DNA of 64,000 nt from Catenuloplanes niger (GTDB taxonomy: Bacteria > Actinomycetota > Actinomycetes > Mycobacteriales > Micromonosporaceae), in contig NZ_JAVDYC010000001.1 of assembly GCF_031458255.1 (NCBI RefSeq), positions 2,675,001 through 2,739,000 on the forward strand, written 5' to 3'. Position 1 is the first letter of the stretch; each line of letters starts with the position of its first letter. A program made the position numbers and the translations under genes. This document shows positions 1-7,857 of the stretch, piece by piece. The notes under the pieces are model-generated. The model was not told where the DNA came from. It saw only the letters and a list, made by a program, of their open reading frames with translations, and did not search any database.

Positions 1-2
1 GG

Positions 3-194
3 CCCGGGCCGGACGGCGTCTGGACCGGGCGGGGCGGCTACTTCGACGGTGAACGCATGCGGATCGAGCGGGACGCGTCCGGCGCGGTCACCCATCTGGA
101 CGTCGGTACGTTCGTCTTCACCCGCGAGCCGTACGGCCCGGCGGCCTCGGTCCCCGGCGGGGTCGACCCGGCGGGCTGGCGCGGAACCGACTGA
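3..194 (+). CDS. C-terminal end of a serine hydrolase-type protein (partial)
   Basis: The frame is open from the left edge of the window to a TGA at 192-194 and gives the last 63 residues of a protein whose start lies outside. The tail contains the pattern GYFDGERMRIERD followed by HLDVGTFVFTREPYG. I recall this from the small C-terminal domain (DUF7586-type) that follows the beta-lactamase/serine hydrolase domain in many actinobacterial proteins. The catalytic domain is not visible, so the call rests on the tail alone and the activity cannot be checked here. Confidence 0.5.
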   Translation, partial: PGPDGVWTGRGGYFDGERMRIERDASGAVTHLDVGTFVFTREPYGPAASVPGGVDPAGWRGTD

Positions 195-307
195 TACGAC
201 TTCCGTGCACCCGCCGTCCGCACTTTCCACCGACGCGGCGCGGGCCGGTCCGCTGCGACGCTTTCCGTGTTCCGGCCGCCGTGGCCGGTCGTCGCAAGGG
301 AGTGGAC

Positions 308-691
308 ATGACGTTCTCCGGCTGGTTCACCCGCGCCGCCGCGTATCTCGTCGACTCGGCCGTCGCCGCGCCGTTCTTTTTGGCCGGTGGGCTGCTGGAC
401 GGCAATCGGGCGCTCTACTACGGTCTGGCCGGTCTCGGGTTCGCGGTGTGGGGCTACAACCGGTGGTGGCGCGCCGGGCGCACCGGGCAGAGCTGGGGTC
501 GCGCGCTGACCGGGATCCGTCTGGTGAGCGCGGACACCGGGCAGCCGATCGGCCCGGTGCGGGCCGCCGTGCGGGACCTGGCGCACGTGCTCGACGACGT
601 GATCCTCTACCTCGGTTACCTGCTGCCGCTGTGGACGACGAAGCGCCAGACCCTGGCGGACAAGGTGATGGGCACCGTGGTCGTCCGCTGA
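308..691 (+). CDS. RDD family membrane protein
   Basis: This 127-residue protein has the RDD family layout: an N-terminal FTRAAAYLVDSAVAAPFF segment with the conserved Arg/Asp of the first helix, a second hydrophobic segment near residues 37-50, a GQSWGRALTGIRLV motif, and a final helix ending TLADKVMGTVVV. RDD proteins are small integral membrane proteins, some linked to cation transport; substrate unknown here. ATG 308 is chosen because AAGGGAG sits 5 nt upstream at 296-302. A GTG at 281 would place that ribosome site inside the gene. A hairpin at 700-729 follows. Confidence 0.85.
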   Translation: MTFSGWFTRAAAYLVDSAVAAPFFLAGGLLDGNRALYYGLAGLGFAVWGYNRWWRAGRTGQSWGRALTGIRLVSADTGQPIGPVRAAVRDLAHVLDDVILYLGYLLPLWTTKRQTLADKVMGTVVVR

Positions 692-699
692 CCGGTCGC

Positions 700-729
700 C
701 CCGGTGCGCGGCCGAAACCGCGCACCGGG
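700..729 (+). terminator. Hairpin terminator after the RDD gene
   Basis: Perfect 12-bp arms (CCCGGTGCGCGG at 700-711 and CCGCGCACCGGG at 718-729) enclose a 6-nt loop, 8 nt after the RDD stop codon. There is no T-tract, as is common for actinobacterial terminators. It lies between two convergent genes. Confidence 0.65.
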
Positions 730-794
730 CCGGATCAGCGGACCGGGCCGCCTCAGCACACCGGACCGGATCAGCGCACCGGGCCGGATCAGCG
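723..794. repeat. Four tandem 18-bp units between convergent genes
   Basis: Four consecutive imperfect copies of CACCGGGCCGGATCAGCG occupy 723-740, 741-758, 759-776 and 777-794. The second copy differs at four positions, the third at one. The first copy overlaps the right arm of the terminator hairpin. The last copy contains the stop codon of the MFS gene on the minus strand. Confidence 0.85.
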
Positions 795-2003
795 AACAGT
801 CCGGATGCCGACCACCGCGGCCAGCGCGACCACCACGGTCGCGAAGCCGGCCAGCGCGACCTCGGTCGACACCGCCGCGGTGGCGAAGCCGAAGCCGAGG
901 ATCGGGATGGACAGGCCGAGGTATCCGGCGAGGAACAGCCCGGCCAGCGCCTCGCCGCGGGTGGCCGGCTCGGAGATGCTGAACACCGTACCGATGGAGC
1001 CCTTGAACAGCAGGCCCGCGCCGGCGCCGGCGGTGACGCCGCCGATCAGGAACAGCGGCAGGCTGGGCAGCCACACCGCGGCCGTGGTGGCGATCAGGCC
1101 GAGGCTCAGCGCGACGAGCCCGCCGAACACCTGGCGCCGGGCCGGCATCCGGGCGAACACCAGCTGCGCGGTCACCCCGCTGCCGAACGACAGGAACGCG
1201 ACCAGCCCGGCCAGCGCGCGCGACGGATGTCCCATGGTGCCGCCCACGAAGCCGGGCGCGACGGACGCGAACAGGCCCAGCACGGCGAAGGCGGCGAACG
1301 CACCGATCGCCACGGTGGCGTAGCGGCCACGGGCGGCGGCGGGCACGGCGACGCGCTGCGGCCGGTAGGGCGCCGAGGTCGCGGCCACCGTCTCCGGTAC
1401 CAGCGCGACGCCGGCCGCGACGACGGCCAGCAACACCAGATAGACCACATAGGGGGTACGCAGCGGCGCGCCGGCCCACTCGGCCAGCAGTCCCGAGGTC
1501 AGCGAGCCGACCGCGAAGCCGCCCATGTTCGCGGCCGTGCCGACCAGCTCGGCGAGCGCGCGGCCGGCGCCGGGCCGCGCGGCCGCGTGCAGCTCGACCA
1601 GGTGCGCGGTGGCGGTCGCGGTGATCATGCCGACCGCGGCGCCGCTGAGCGCGCGGCCGGCCAGCACGGCCGGGAACGCGGTCGAGGCGAGCAGCAGCAC
1701 GCCGGAGGCGATCTCGACGAGCAGCGCCGGGAGCAGGACGCGGCGGCGGCCGAGCCGGTCGGAGAGGTGACCGGCGAGGAACAGGCTGATCGTGACGCCG
1801 ACCGCGTACGCGGCGTAGGCGACCGTGACCATCAGCGTCGAGTAGCCGGCCTCGCGCTGGTAGAGGGGCCAGAGCGGGGTGGGTACGACCGTGAAGGCCA
1901 TCGCGACGCCGAACGCGGCCGCGACCACCCAGAAACCGGTGCCGTGGCCGACACCTCGCCGGGCCGCCGTGGCGGGCGCCGGCAGCGTCTGAGCGGACAT
2001 CAT
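789..2003 (-). CDS. MFS transporter
   Basis: This 404-residue hydrophobic protein has the 12-helix size of the major facilitator superfamily. The loop after helix 2 carries HLSDRLGRRRVLL, the MFS A-like motif (GxxxDRxGRR). The substrate cannot be told from sequence; a drug or small-molecule exporter is the usual role of a lone MFS gene beside a divergent LysR gene. Two ATG codons in tandem (2003 and 2000) follow a GAGGAG ribosome site. The LysR gene starts about 95 bp away and is the probable regulator. Confidence 0.85.
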   Translation of the reverse strand: MMSAQTLPAPATAARRGVGHGTGFWVVAAAFGVAMAFTVVPTPLWPLYQREAGYSTLMVTVAYAAYAVGVTISLFLAGHLSDRLGRRRVLLPALLVEIASGVLLLASTAFPAVLAGRALSGAAVGMITATATAHLVELHAAARPGAGRALAELVGTAANMGGFAVGSLTSGLLAEWAGAPLRTPYVVYLVLLAVVAAGVALVPETVAATSAPYRPQRVAVPAAARGRYATVAIGAFAAFAVLGLFASVAPGFVGGTMGHPSRALAGLVAFLSFGSGVTAQLVFARMPARRQVFGGLVALSLGLIATTAAVWLPSLPLFLIGGVTAGAGAGLLFKGSIGTVFSISEPATRGEALAGLFLAGYLGLSIPILGFGFATAAVSTEVALAGFATVVVALAAVVGIRTVR

Positions 2004-2086
2004 GAGCTCCTCACATCGGAAAGGTGACGCTGCACAGCCTTCTGCACCGGGCCCATCGCCGCCAACGATGGTTCATGCTGGGCACT

Positions 2087-2101
2087 ATCATCAATCGTGA
2101 T
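2087..2101. promoter_or_regulatory. Candidate LysR binding site overlapping the LysR start
   Basis: The gap between the MFS and LysR genes contains ATC-N9-GAT at 2087-2101, the classic LysR T-N11-A layout, running into the LysR start codon. That position would suit autorepression. A second inverted repeat, CCATCG-N7-CGATGG, lies at 2053-2071. Sites were found by eye. Confidence 0.45.
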
Positions 2102-2984
2102 GGACCTACGTCACCTCGAGTACTTCGTGGCGGTCGCGGAGGAGCTGAGCTTCACCCGGGCGGCCGCGCGCCTGCACGTGGTCCAGTCCGGCGTCTCCGC
2201 CACCATCCGCGCGCTGGAGCAGCACCTGCGGGCGGAGCTGTTCGAGCGCGGGCCGCAGCGGATCGCGCTGACCGACGCGGGCGCGGCGCTGCTGCCCGAG
2301 GCGCGCGCGGTGCTGGACGCGGCGCAGGGCGCCCGGGACGCGGTGGCACGCGTGCGCGGCGGACTGCGCGGCACCGTGCACGTCGGCGCCATGACGTCCG
2401 TCACCATCCTGGACCTGCCCGGCCTGCTCGGGCGATTCACGGCCGACCACCCGGGCGTGACCGTGCGCATGCGGGCGGCGCCGACCGGGTCGGCCGGGCT
2501 GGCCCAGGCGCTGCTGGACGGCGAGTTCGACCTGGCGTTCCTGTCCGACATCGACCGGGCGCGCACCGGCCTCGACATTCACACGCTGGCCCGGGTACGG
2601 ATGTTCGCGATCGTCCCGGCCGCGTGGCCCGGCCCGAGCGTGACGCTGGAGCGGCTGGCCGAGCGGCCGTTCATCGACTCGCCGGCCGGCTTCGGCAACC
2701 GGGTCGTGGTCGACCGTGCCTACGCGGCCGCGGGCCTGCAACGGCGCGTCGCGCTGGAGGTCGTGGAGATCGGCACCGCTCCCGAGTACGTGCGGCACGG
2801 GCTCGGTGTCTCGATCATGCCGGCGTTCTCCGTACCCTCGGATGATCCTGGGGTCAAAGGCCTGCCGATCGAGGGGGCGGAGCTGTGGTGGACGCTGTCG
2901 CTGGCCACCGCCACCCGGCGCCGGCCGACCGCGGCGACGCGCACGTTCCTGGAGTTGGCGAAGGACTACGTCAGGCTCGGCTGA
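2100..2984 (+). CDS. LysR family transcriptional regulator
   Basis: The 294-residue protein starts MDLRHLEYFVAVAEELSFTRAAARLHVVQSGVSATIRALE, a textbook LysR winged-helix HTH (residues 1-60), followed by the effector-binding domain. Length is typical. An in-frame GTG at 2097 directly precedes ATG 2100. It is divergent from the MFS gene, which it probably controls. Its 3' end overlaps the convergent flavoprotein gene by 14 bp. Confidence 0.92.
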   Translation: MDLRHLEYFVAVAEELSFTRAAARLHVVQSGVSATIRALEQHLRAELFERGPQRIALTDAGAALLPEARAVLDAAQGARDAVARVRGGLRGTVHVGAMTSVTILDLPGLLGRFTADHPGVTVRMRAAPTGSAGLAQALLDGEFDLAFLSDIDRARTGLDIHTLARVRMFAIVPAAWPGPSVTLERLAERPFIDSPAGFGNRVVVDRAYAAAGLQRRVALEVVEIGTAPEYVRHGLGVSIMPAFSVPSDDPGVKGLPIEGAELWWTLSLATATRRRPTAATRTFLELAKDYVRLG

Positions 2985-3519
2985 ACGGGCGCAGCGCCTC
3001 GGTCACCCAGGCCGGCTCGAAGATCGCGCCCGGGTCGCCGCCCAGCTCCGGCGCGACCGGTCGCGGGCCCGGCCGGCCGTTGTGCACGTCCAGCAGCACG
3101 GTGCCGGCCGACTCCAGCAGCGCCAGGTTGCGCCGCCAGGCCGGGTGGCCCCAGAGCTTCTCGTTCACGGTCGGCACCGCCACCACCGGCACCCCCTCGC
3201 CGAGCGCCTCGCAGAGCCGGGCCAGCGCGTACGTGTCCGCGGCACCGCTCGCCGCCTTGTTCAGCGTGTTGAACGTGGCCGGGCAGACCACCACCGCGTC
3301 CGGCGGGCCGCCCTGCTTCGGCTGGTCCGGCGCCCGGAAGTCGAACTGCGGCGGCGCGCCCAGCACGTCGTGCACGGCGGCCGGGTCCAGCCACGCGCGC
3401 GACGCGGGCGTACCGATCAGGATCGGCGTCCAGCCGTCGCCGAGCAGAGCCTTGAGCAGATCGGGCGTACGCACGGTGAGCGGCGCCCCGCAAACGATCA
3501 CTGTCACGTTCCCGGCCAT
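2971..3519 (-). CDS. Flavoprotein of the HFCD/phosphopantothenoylcysteine decarboxylase-like family
   Basis: The 182-residue protein opens with a Rossmann strand (NVTVIVCGAP), has VVCPATFNTLNKAASGAADTYA, matching the PAT(F/A)NT flavin-site motif of the HFCD family, and VPTVNEKLWGHPAWRRNLA, matching the PxMNxxMW substrate clamp. Known members bind FMN and decarboxylate cysteinyl thioenols (CoaC, EpiD). No lantibiotic or CoA genes are nearby, so the substrate is open. In the clamp motif Met is replaced by Val, as in other orphan members. Confidence 0.75.
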   Translation of the reverse strand: MAGNVTVIVCGAPLTVRTPDLLKALLGDGWTPILIGTPASRAWLDPAAVHDVLGAPPQFDFRAPDQPKQGGPPDAVVVCPATFNTLNKAASGAADTYALARLCEALGEGVPVVAVPTVNEKLWGHPAWRRNLALLESAGTVLLDVHNGRPGPRPVAPELGGDPGAIFEPAWVTEALRPFSRA

Positions 3520-3609
3520 GGCCGCACCGTACCTCTCTACCTTCCGATAGAGACCGACGCCCGCCGCACGGGCGATTCATCACACCCGATCCGCCCATAG
3601 ATTCGAACC

Positions 3610-3894
3610 ATGCTGATGAACGAGGAACGTGCGGTCCTGCGGAACGGGAAGCTCGTCGCGGCCGGCGCGGTCACGCTGACCGTCGCGCTCGTCATGGTCT
3701 GGGCCGGCTGGCGGCTCACCGGCATCGGGCACTCCTGGGACGACCTGACCTCCGCCGACCACTGGCTCGGCGTCCTGCTGCGCGGCGGCGGTGCGCTGCT
3801 GCTCGGCAAGACCGGCCTCAAGATCGGTTTCGTGGTGGTCGGCGTGGTGGCCGGCACCGTCATGTGGATGCGCGGACGCCGCCGCCACCACTGA
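3610..3894 (+). CDS. Small two-helix membrane protein
   Basis: The 94-residue protein has a hydrophobic segment near residues 14-32 (LVAAGAVTLTVALVMVWAG), a polar middle containing HSWDDLTSADHW, a second hydrophobic segment near 62-88 and a basic tail RGRRRHH. I do not recognise the family. ATG 3610 is preceded by TAGATT (3598-3603) with 6 nt between, the arrangement of a leaderless actinobacterial promoter, and no good ribosome site is present. ATG 3616 is an alternative. Confidence 0.6.
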   Translation: MLMNEERAVLRNGKLVAAGAVTLTVALVMVWAGWRLTGIGHSWDDLTSADHWLGVLLRGGGALLLGKTGLKIGFVVVGVVAGTVMWMRGRRRHH

Positions 3895-3938
3895 GAACTA
3901 CCATGCAGTCCGGTCGAGCGGACGGGACTGCGCGAAGG

Positions 3939-5228
3939 ATGTCGACATACAGGGCGGCGGCCTGGGTGGACCTCAGCCCGGGTGCGGACGTGGACGCCGC
4001 GCTCGGCGTGCTCCGCACGGACCACCCCGGCGCGCTCCCCGGCGGTCCCGGCGTGCTCTACGCCCGCGTCGTACCGCTGGACCACGACTGGCGGCGCCTG
4101 GAGCTGTCGACCGCGGACGTCGGCCCCGAATTCGCCCACCTGGTCGTGCGGCTGCTGTCGGAGTCGGCGCACGCGGTCCGGGCGTTCATCGCCTACGACT
4201 ACGACGCCGACGGGGCGGAGCAGATCGTGCTCGACGGGCGGCCGGCCGCGGTCTCGCGGGTGCATCACGTGCGGATCCAGCCGCCCGGCTTCGGCTCCGG
4301 CTTCGCCGAACCGCTGATGCTGCGGGACGTGCCGGCCGCCGTGCCGCCCGCGCTGTTCGAACGGCGCGGGCAGTCGCGCAACGGCGCCGGGGCGATCGCC
4401 GCGCTCGCCGACCTCTACGGCGTACCCGCGGACGGCCTGAGACGGGCCCGGCGCCGCGCGCTCCGGCCGGCCCGCCTGCTGGACGACCCCGGCGGCCCGT
4501 TCGCCCCGTGGCTGGACGCGCTGCGCATCCCGTGGACCGCGACGGACGGCGGCCGGCCGGTCAAGCTCCGGCCCGGTCCGGTCTGGCGCGAGGCCGTCGT
4601 CCGCTACGCCCTGCCGTCCCTGCCCGGCCGGTGGCTCGTCTTCGACGAGGAACTCGTCGCCGAACCGGTCGGCCTGATCGCCCGCGCGATCGTCCAGGGC
4701 CAGGCCGTCCTGCACCCGCTCTACCTGCCCGCCGGCCACCCCGGCTGGCGCGTCCACGACGCGCTCGACCTGCGCCTCCCACGCACCACGCCGGCCACCC
4801 GCGAGACCGCCGAGCCGGCCATGCAGCACCTGGCCGAGGCGATCCGGTCCCGGGCCATGCCGCACTTCGCCGCGCACGGCACGCTCGCCGGCTACGTCGA
4901 ACACTGCCGGGCCGTCCCGTCGGACCCGTACCGGCTGCACGCCCAGGCCCTCACCGAGATCGTCCTGGAGCGCTTCGACGACGCCCTGACCACGCTCGAC
5001 GCCATCACCAGCATGGTGACCCCACGCCTGTACGACGGCACCCGCCCGGCCGGCCTCGGCCCGGCCCGCCTCACCGACCTCGCCGCCGAGGCCGACCACT
5101 GGCGCCGCCGCCTCGCCGAGGACCCGTTCGGCGCCCAGGCCGACCTCCTCGCCAACGTCCCCACCCAACGCCACCGCCTCGGCCTCCCGGCCGGAGAGCC
5201 GACGGGGCACGGCAGCGACCCGTCGTGA
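3939..5228 (+). CDS. Conserved hypothetical protein, 429 aa
   Basis: Normal codon use for this genome supports a real gene. No signal peptide or membrane segment is seen, so it is probably cytoplasmic. The N-terminal part (STYRAAAWVDLSPGADVDAALGVL) and an acidic stretch AYDYDADGAEQIVLDG are the most distinctive. Start choice is uncertain: ATG 3939 gives the natural-looking MSTYRAAAW, and ATG 3903 would add 12 residues with a weak GAGAA ribosome site. I cannot assign a function. Confidence 0.6.
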   Translation: MSTYRAAAWVDLSPGADVDAALGVLRTDHPGALPGGPGVLYARVVPLDHDWRRLELSTADVGPEFAHLVVRLLSESAHAVRAFIAYDYDADGAEQIVLDGRPAAVSRVHHVRIQPPGFGSGFAEPLMLRDVPAAVPPALFERRGQSRNGAGAIAALADLYGVPADGLRRARRRALRPARLLDDPGGPFAPWLDALRIPWTATDGGRPVKLRPGPVWREAVVRYALPSLPGRWLVFDEELVAEPVGLIARAIVQGQAVLHPLYLPAGHPGWRVHDALDLRLPRTTPATRETAEPAMQHLAEAIRSRAMPHFAAHGTLAGYVEHCRAVPSDPYRLHAQALTEIVLERFDDALTTLDAITSMVTPRLYDGTRPAGLGPARLTDLAAEADHWRRRLAEDPFGAQADLLANVPTQRHRLGLPAGEPTGHGSDPS

Positions 5229-5234
5229 TGACCT

Positions 5235-5250
5235 TCATCCGATCGGATGA
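5235..5250. promoter_or_regulatory. Perfect 16-bp palindrome downstream of the unknown gene
   Basis: TCATCCGATCGGATGA reads the same on both strands. It lies 7 nt after the preceding stop codon in a relatively AT-rich gap leading to two membrane-protein genes. It could be an operator; a terminator is less likely because there is no loop. Confidence 0.4.
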
Positions 5251-5409
5251 GAATCGTCATGAATACAATTCACCCACGTTATGGAACTTCCATCGGGATC
5301 AGGATTGGCATGCGGGATCGAATGATCCTGCGGCGTGAGCCGAGTCGGCCGGTCCGCTCGAACGTTATCGGAGCGGCCGGTCGACCGAGGCCCGAACGCC
5401 CCACCCGGA

Positions 5410-5424
5410 TGAATGAGTCATTCA
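5410..5424. promoter_or_regulatory. Palindromic candidate operator upstream of the membrane-protein pair
   Basis: TGAATGA-G-TCATTCA is a perfect 7+1+7 palindrome 66 nt before the first membrane-protein gene. Its size and position suit a dimeric regulator site. No regulator gene is adjacent. Confidence 0.4.
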
Positions 5425-5490
5425 AGATCGACGAATCCGCCGGTTAGATCTTGCTAGCGTGGGCGTCATACTGGGTATTCATGAAGCAGG

Positions 5491-5913
5491 ATGACGGACT
5501 TGACGGAAGTTTTGGCGAGCGATCTCTTCAGAATGGTCGCTATTCCAGTGGCCACCGCCGCACTCGGCTGCTTCATCAGATACTTCACCGCGAAAATCCG
5601 AAATGATCCGATCGGCATGGAGATCTTCGTCTTCTGGCCGGAACTCCTGCTCTCCTCGGTGTTCAACCTACTGACGGCAGCGTCCGATCTGGCGTCGAAG
5701 CAACTTCCGGCGGAGGACGTCGCCGACAGCCTCCTGGCGATCATGTCGGCCGGACTCGTCCTCCTTCTGACCCTCTGGCTGGTCTCATTCATGGCGGCAA
5801 TGCCGCGGAGTGGCAGATGGCGCAAAGTCATATGGACCTACGGACTGCCGCACCTCTCATCGGTGATCGCACTGGAGGTTTCACTCCTGCTCGCACTGAG
5901 CTCGAAGACGTAG
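5491..5913 (+). CDS. Small membrane protein with atypical codon use
   Basis: The 140-residue protein has about four hydrophobic segments, near residues 14-31, 44-64, 81-104 and 116-136. I do not recognise it. It uses codons that are rare in its neighbours (AGA, CGA, ATT, AAA, AAT, GAT, CTA), so its composition is lower in GC and suggests a different origin. The start is uncertain: ATG 5491 has AAGCAGG directly abutting, and TTG 5500 is spaced better from AGGA. It is followed after 10 nt by a second membrane protein and is probably co-transcribed with it. Confidence 0.6.
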   Translation: MTDLTEVLASDLFRMVAIPVATAALGCFIRYFTAKIRNDPIGMEIFVFWPELLLSSVFNLLTAASDLASKQLPAEDVADSLLAIMSAGLVLLLTLWLVSFMAAMPRSGRWRKVIWTYGLPHLSSVIALEVSLLLALSSKT

Positions 5914-5923
5914 GGAGGATGCC

Positions 5924-6493
5924 ATGGACGTAGAGGTACTGCTCGGAATCGCCGCCGGAGTGATCATGTCACTGTTCGTGGCCGAATTCGGCGGGTGGGC
6001 TCAACGCGCCGCACTCGCCATCATCCGGCTGGCCGTCAAGGCACTCCCCGAAGGACTTCAGGAACGATATCGGCGGGAACTCTCCGCCGAAGTGCGAAAA
6101 ATACACACCGGCATCGGCAAGCTGCTGTTCGCCCTGGGGATCCTGGTCACCGCACCATCGATCGGACGAGCCATGAGATCCGAGGATCCGCACCGGATAC
6201 GGCGGGAGGAGGTACGCGAGAAGAGACGGTTGCAAGGGCTGCCGATCACGCTGGTGGTCATGAATTCCGTCCTCCTCACCACGCTGGCCGGTGGACTGAT
6301 CTACGCAACCGCCGAGGCCGGGTCACTGCCGTGGCCGAGCGTGGTCGAAGCGCTGGCCGCGAGCGCGGCGCTGGCATCGATGGCCACGTTCGTCTTCGCG
6401 CTGCAGGTCGAACGACGGGCGCAGGGTGGCGAAGGTGGGGACACACCGCGGCGAAAGAGGCGGGCGAAGCACAACGACACGCCTCGGCGGTGA
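5924..6493 (+). CDS. Membrane protein, second of a two-gene unit
   Basis: The 189-residue protein has a membrane segment at residues 5-22, a charged stretch PEGLQERYRRELSAEVRKI, a second segment near 66-84, two more at about 106-127 and 138-160, and a very basic tail (RRKRRAKHNDTPRR). The Arg-Tyr-Arg-Glu-Glu-like stretch before a helix resembles a common but uncharacterised actinobacterial membrane family; this is recollection, not a search. GGGAGG lies 5 nt before ATG 5924. It sits 10 nt after the preceding membrane-protein gene. Confidence 0.65.
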   Translation: MDVEVLLGIAAGVIMSLFVAEFGGWAQRAALAIIRLAVKALPEGLQERYRRELSAEVRKIHTGIGKLLFALGILVTAPSIGRAMRSEDPHRIRREEVREKRRLQGLPITLVVMNSVLLTTLAGGLIYATAEAGSLPWPSVVEALAASAALASMATFVFALQVERRAQGGEGGDTPRRKRRAKHNDTPRR

Positions 6494-6611
6494 AGCCCGC
6501 GTGCGGTGCGATGTCAGTCAGTCAGACAGCCGGGCCGGGGTGAACGGGCGGCGGCCACCGGTTCGGAATTGGCTCTGCGACGACGGTGGTCGGGCGGCGC
6601 AGGATCAGGGG

Positions 6612-7775
6612 ATGAGACCTGAGACCCGTGCTGTGCATCCTCGGCTGCCGGAAGTGGGCGGCAGCCAGCCGATCGTGACGCCGCTGTATGCGGCGTCGAC
6701 CTGGGTGTTCGAGGATCCGGACGTGCTGGCGGAGGCGTTTCAGCGGCCGGACGGGCCGTTTCTGTACTCGCGGATGACGAATCCGACGGTGCGGGTGCTG
6801 GAGACGGCGGTGGCGGATCTGGAAGGTGGGGTGGCGGGGATCGCGACCTCGTCCGGGATGGGGGCCGTCAACCTGGTGCTGCAGGCGCTGCTGCGGAGCG
6901 GCGACCACGTGGTGGCGCAGCGGCGGCTCTACGGCGGGGCCGGCACCGCACTGCGGGATCTGCGGGAGCGGTTCGGGGTCGACGTCGAGTACGCGGACGA
7001 CACCGGCGCGCTCATCGACGCGCTGCGGCCGGGTGACACCAAGGTCCTCTACCTGGAGACCATCTCCAACCCGGCCGGGTACGTGGCGGATCTGCCACGG
7101 CTGACCGCGGCCGCACGGGCGGCGGGGGTGGTGACGGTGGTGGACAGCACGTTCGCGACGCCGGTGCTGTGCCGGCCGATCGCGCACGGCGCGGACGTGG
7201 TGCTGCACTCGGTGACGAAGTATCTGGCCGGGCATCACGACGTGGTCGGCGGGATCCTGGTGTTCGCGGATCCGGCGCTGCACGAGCGGGTCTGGCACCA
7301 CAACGTGGAGTTCGGCGTGGCGGCGGATCCGTTCGCGGCGTGGCTGACGGCGCGGTCGCTGCACACGCTGGCGCTGCGGGTGGAGCGGCACTGTGCGAAC
7401 GCGGCCGTGGTCGCGGAGCGGCTGGCCGCGCACCCGGCCGTGTCGGCGGTGCACTATCCGGGGCTGGCCACGCATCCGACGCACGAGGTGGCCCGGCGGC
7501 TGCTGACCGGCGGGTTCGGCGGGACGTTCGCGTTCGACCTGGCCGGTGGGCGGGATGCCGGGACCGCGTTCAGCAAGCGGCTGCGACTGGCCCGGCTCGC
7601 GCCGTCGCTCGGCGGGACGGTGACCACGGTGATGCATCCGGCCAGCACCTCGCACCGGCAGCTGGACGAGGCGCAGCTGGCCGCGGTCGGGATCGGCGCG
7701 GGGACGATCCGGGTCTCGGTCGGCATCGAGCACGTCGAGGACCTGTGGGCCGATGTGGAGCAGGCGCTGGGCTGA
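6612..7775 (+). CDS. Cys/Met metabolism PLP-dependent enzyme (cystathionine gamma-synthase/lyase family)
   Basis: The 387-residue length, the YSRMTNPTVRVLE motif near the N-terminus, SSGMGAVNLVL for PLP phosphate binding, and HSVTKYLAGHHDVVGG carrying the Schiff-base lysine (K203) place it in the Cys/Met-metabolism PLP family. Members include cystathionine gamma-synthase, gamma-lyase, O-acyl-homoserine sulfhydrylase and methionine gamma-lyase, which sequence alone does not separate. ATG 6612 has AGGA 7 nt upstream. It converges on the chitinase gene, sharing a strong hairpin. Confidence 0.88.
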   Translation: MRPETRAVHPRLPEVGGSQPIVTPLYAASTWVFEDPDVLAEAFQRPDGPFLYSRMTNPTVRVLETAVADLEGGVAGIATSSGMGAVNLVLQALLRSGDHVVAQRRLYGGAGTALRDLRERFGVDVEYADDTGALIDALRPGDTKVLYLETISNPAGYVADLPRLTAAARAAGVVTVVDSTFATPVLCRPIAHGADVVLHSVTKYLAGHHDVVGGILVFADPALHERVWHHNVEFGVAADPFAAWLTARSLHTLALRVERHCANAAVVAERLAAHPAVSAVHYPGLATHPTHEVARRLLTGGFGGTFAFDLAGGRDAGTAFSKRLRLARLAPSLGGTVTTVMHPASTSHRQLDEAQLAAVGIGAGTIRVSVGIEHVEDLWADVEQALG

Positions 7776-7781
7776 GCGGAC

Positions 7782-7826
7782 GATCCAGGCGTCCCGCGCG
7801 GGAACGGGACGCGGGACGCCTGGATC
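7782..7826. terminator. Bidirectional terminator between PLP enzyme and chitinase genes
   Basis: Perfect 17-bp arms (7782-7798 and 7810-7826; left arm begins GATCCAGGCGTCCCGCG) enclose an 11-nt loop. It lies exactly between two convergent stop codons. Confidence 0.85.
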
Positions 7827-7857
7827 CGGCCGGGTGCGGGCCCGGCCCGGCGGAGCG

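Noticed and set aside
5247-5447. A 66-codon plus-strand frame in the gap before the membrane-protein pair
   Set aside because: No ribosome site, spans two palindromes and has no coding-like composition.
6494-6611. Possible riboswitch upstream of the Cys/Met PLP enzyme
   Set aside because: The 118-bp gap shows no SAM- or cobalamin-type conserved stems that I could identify.
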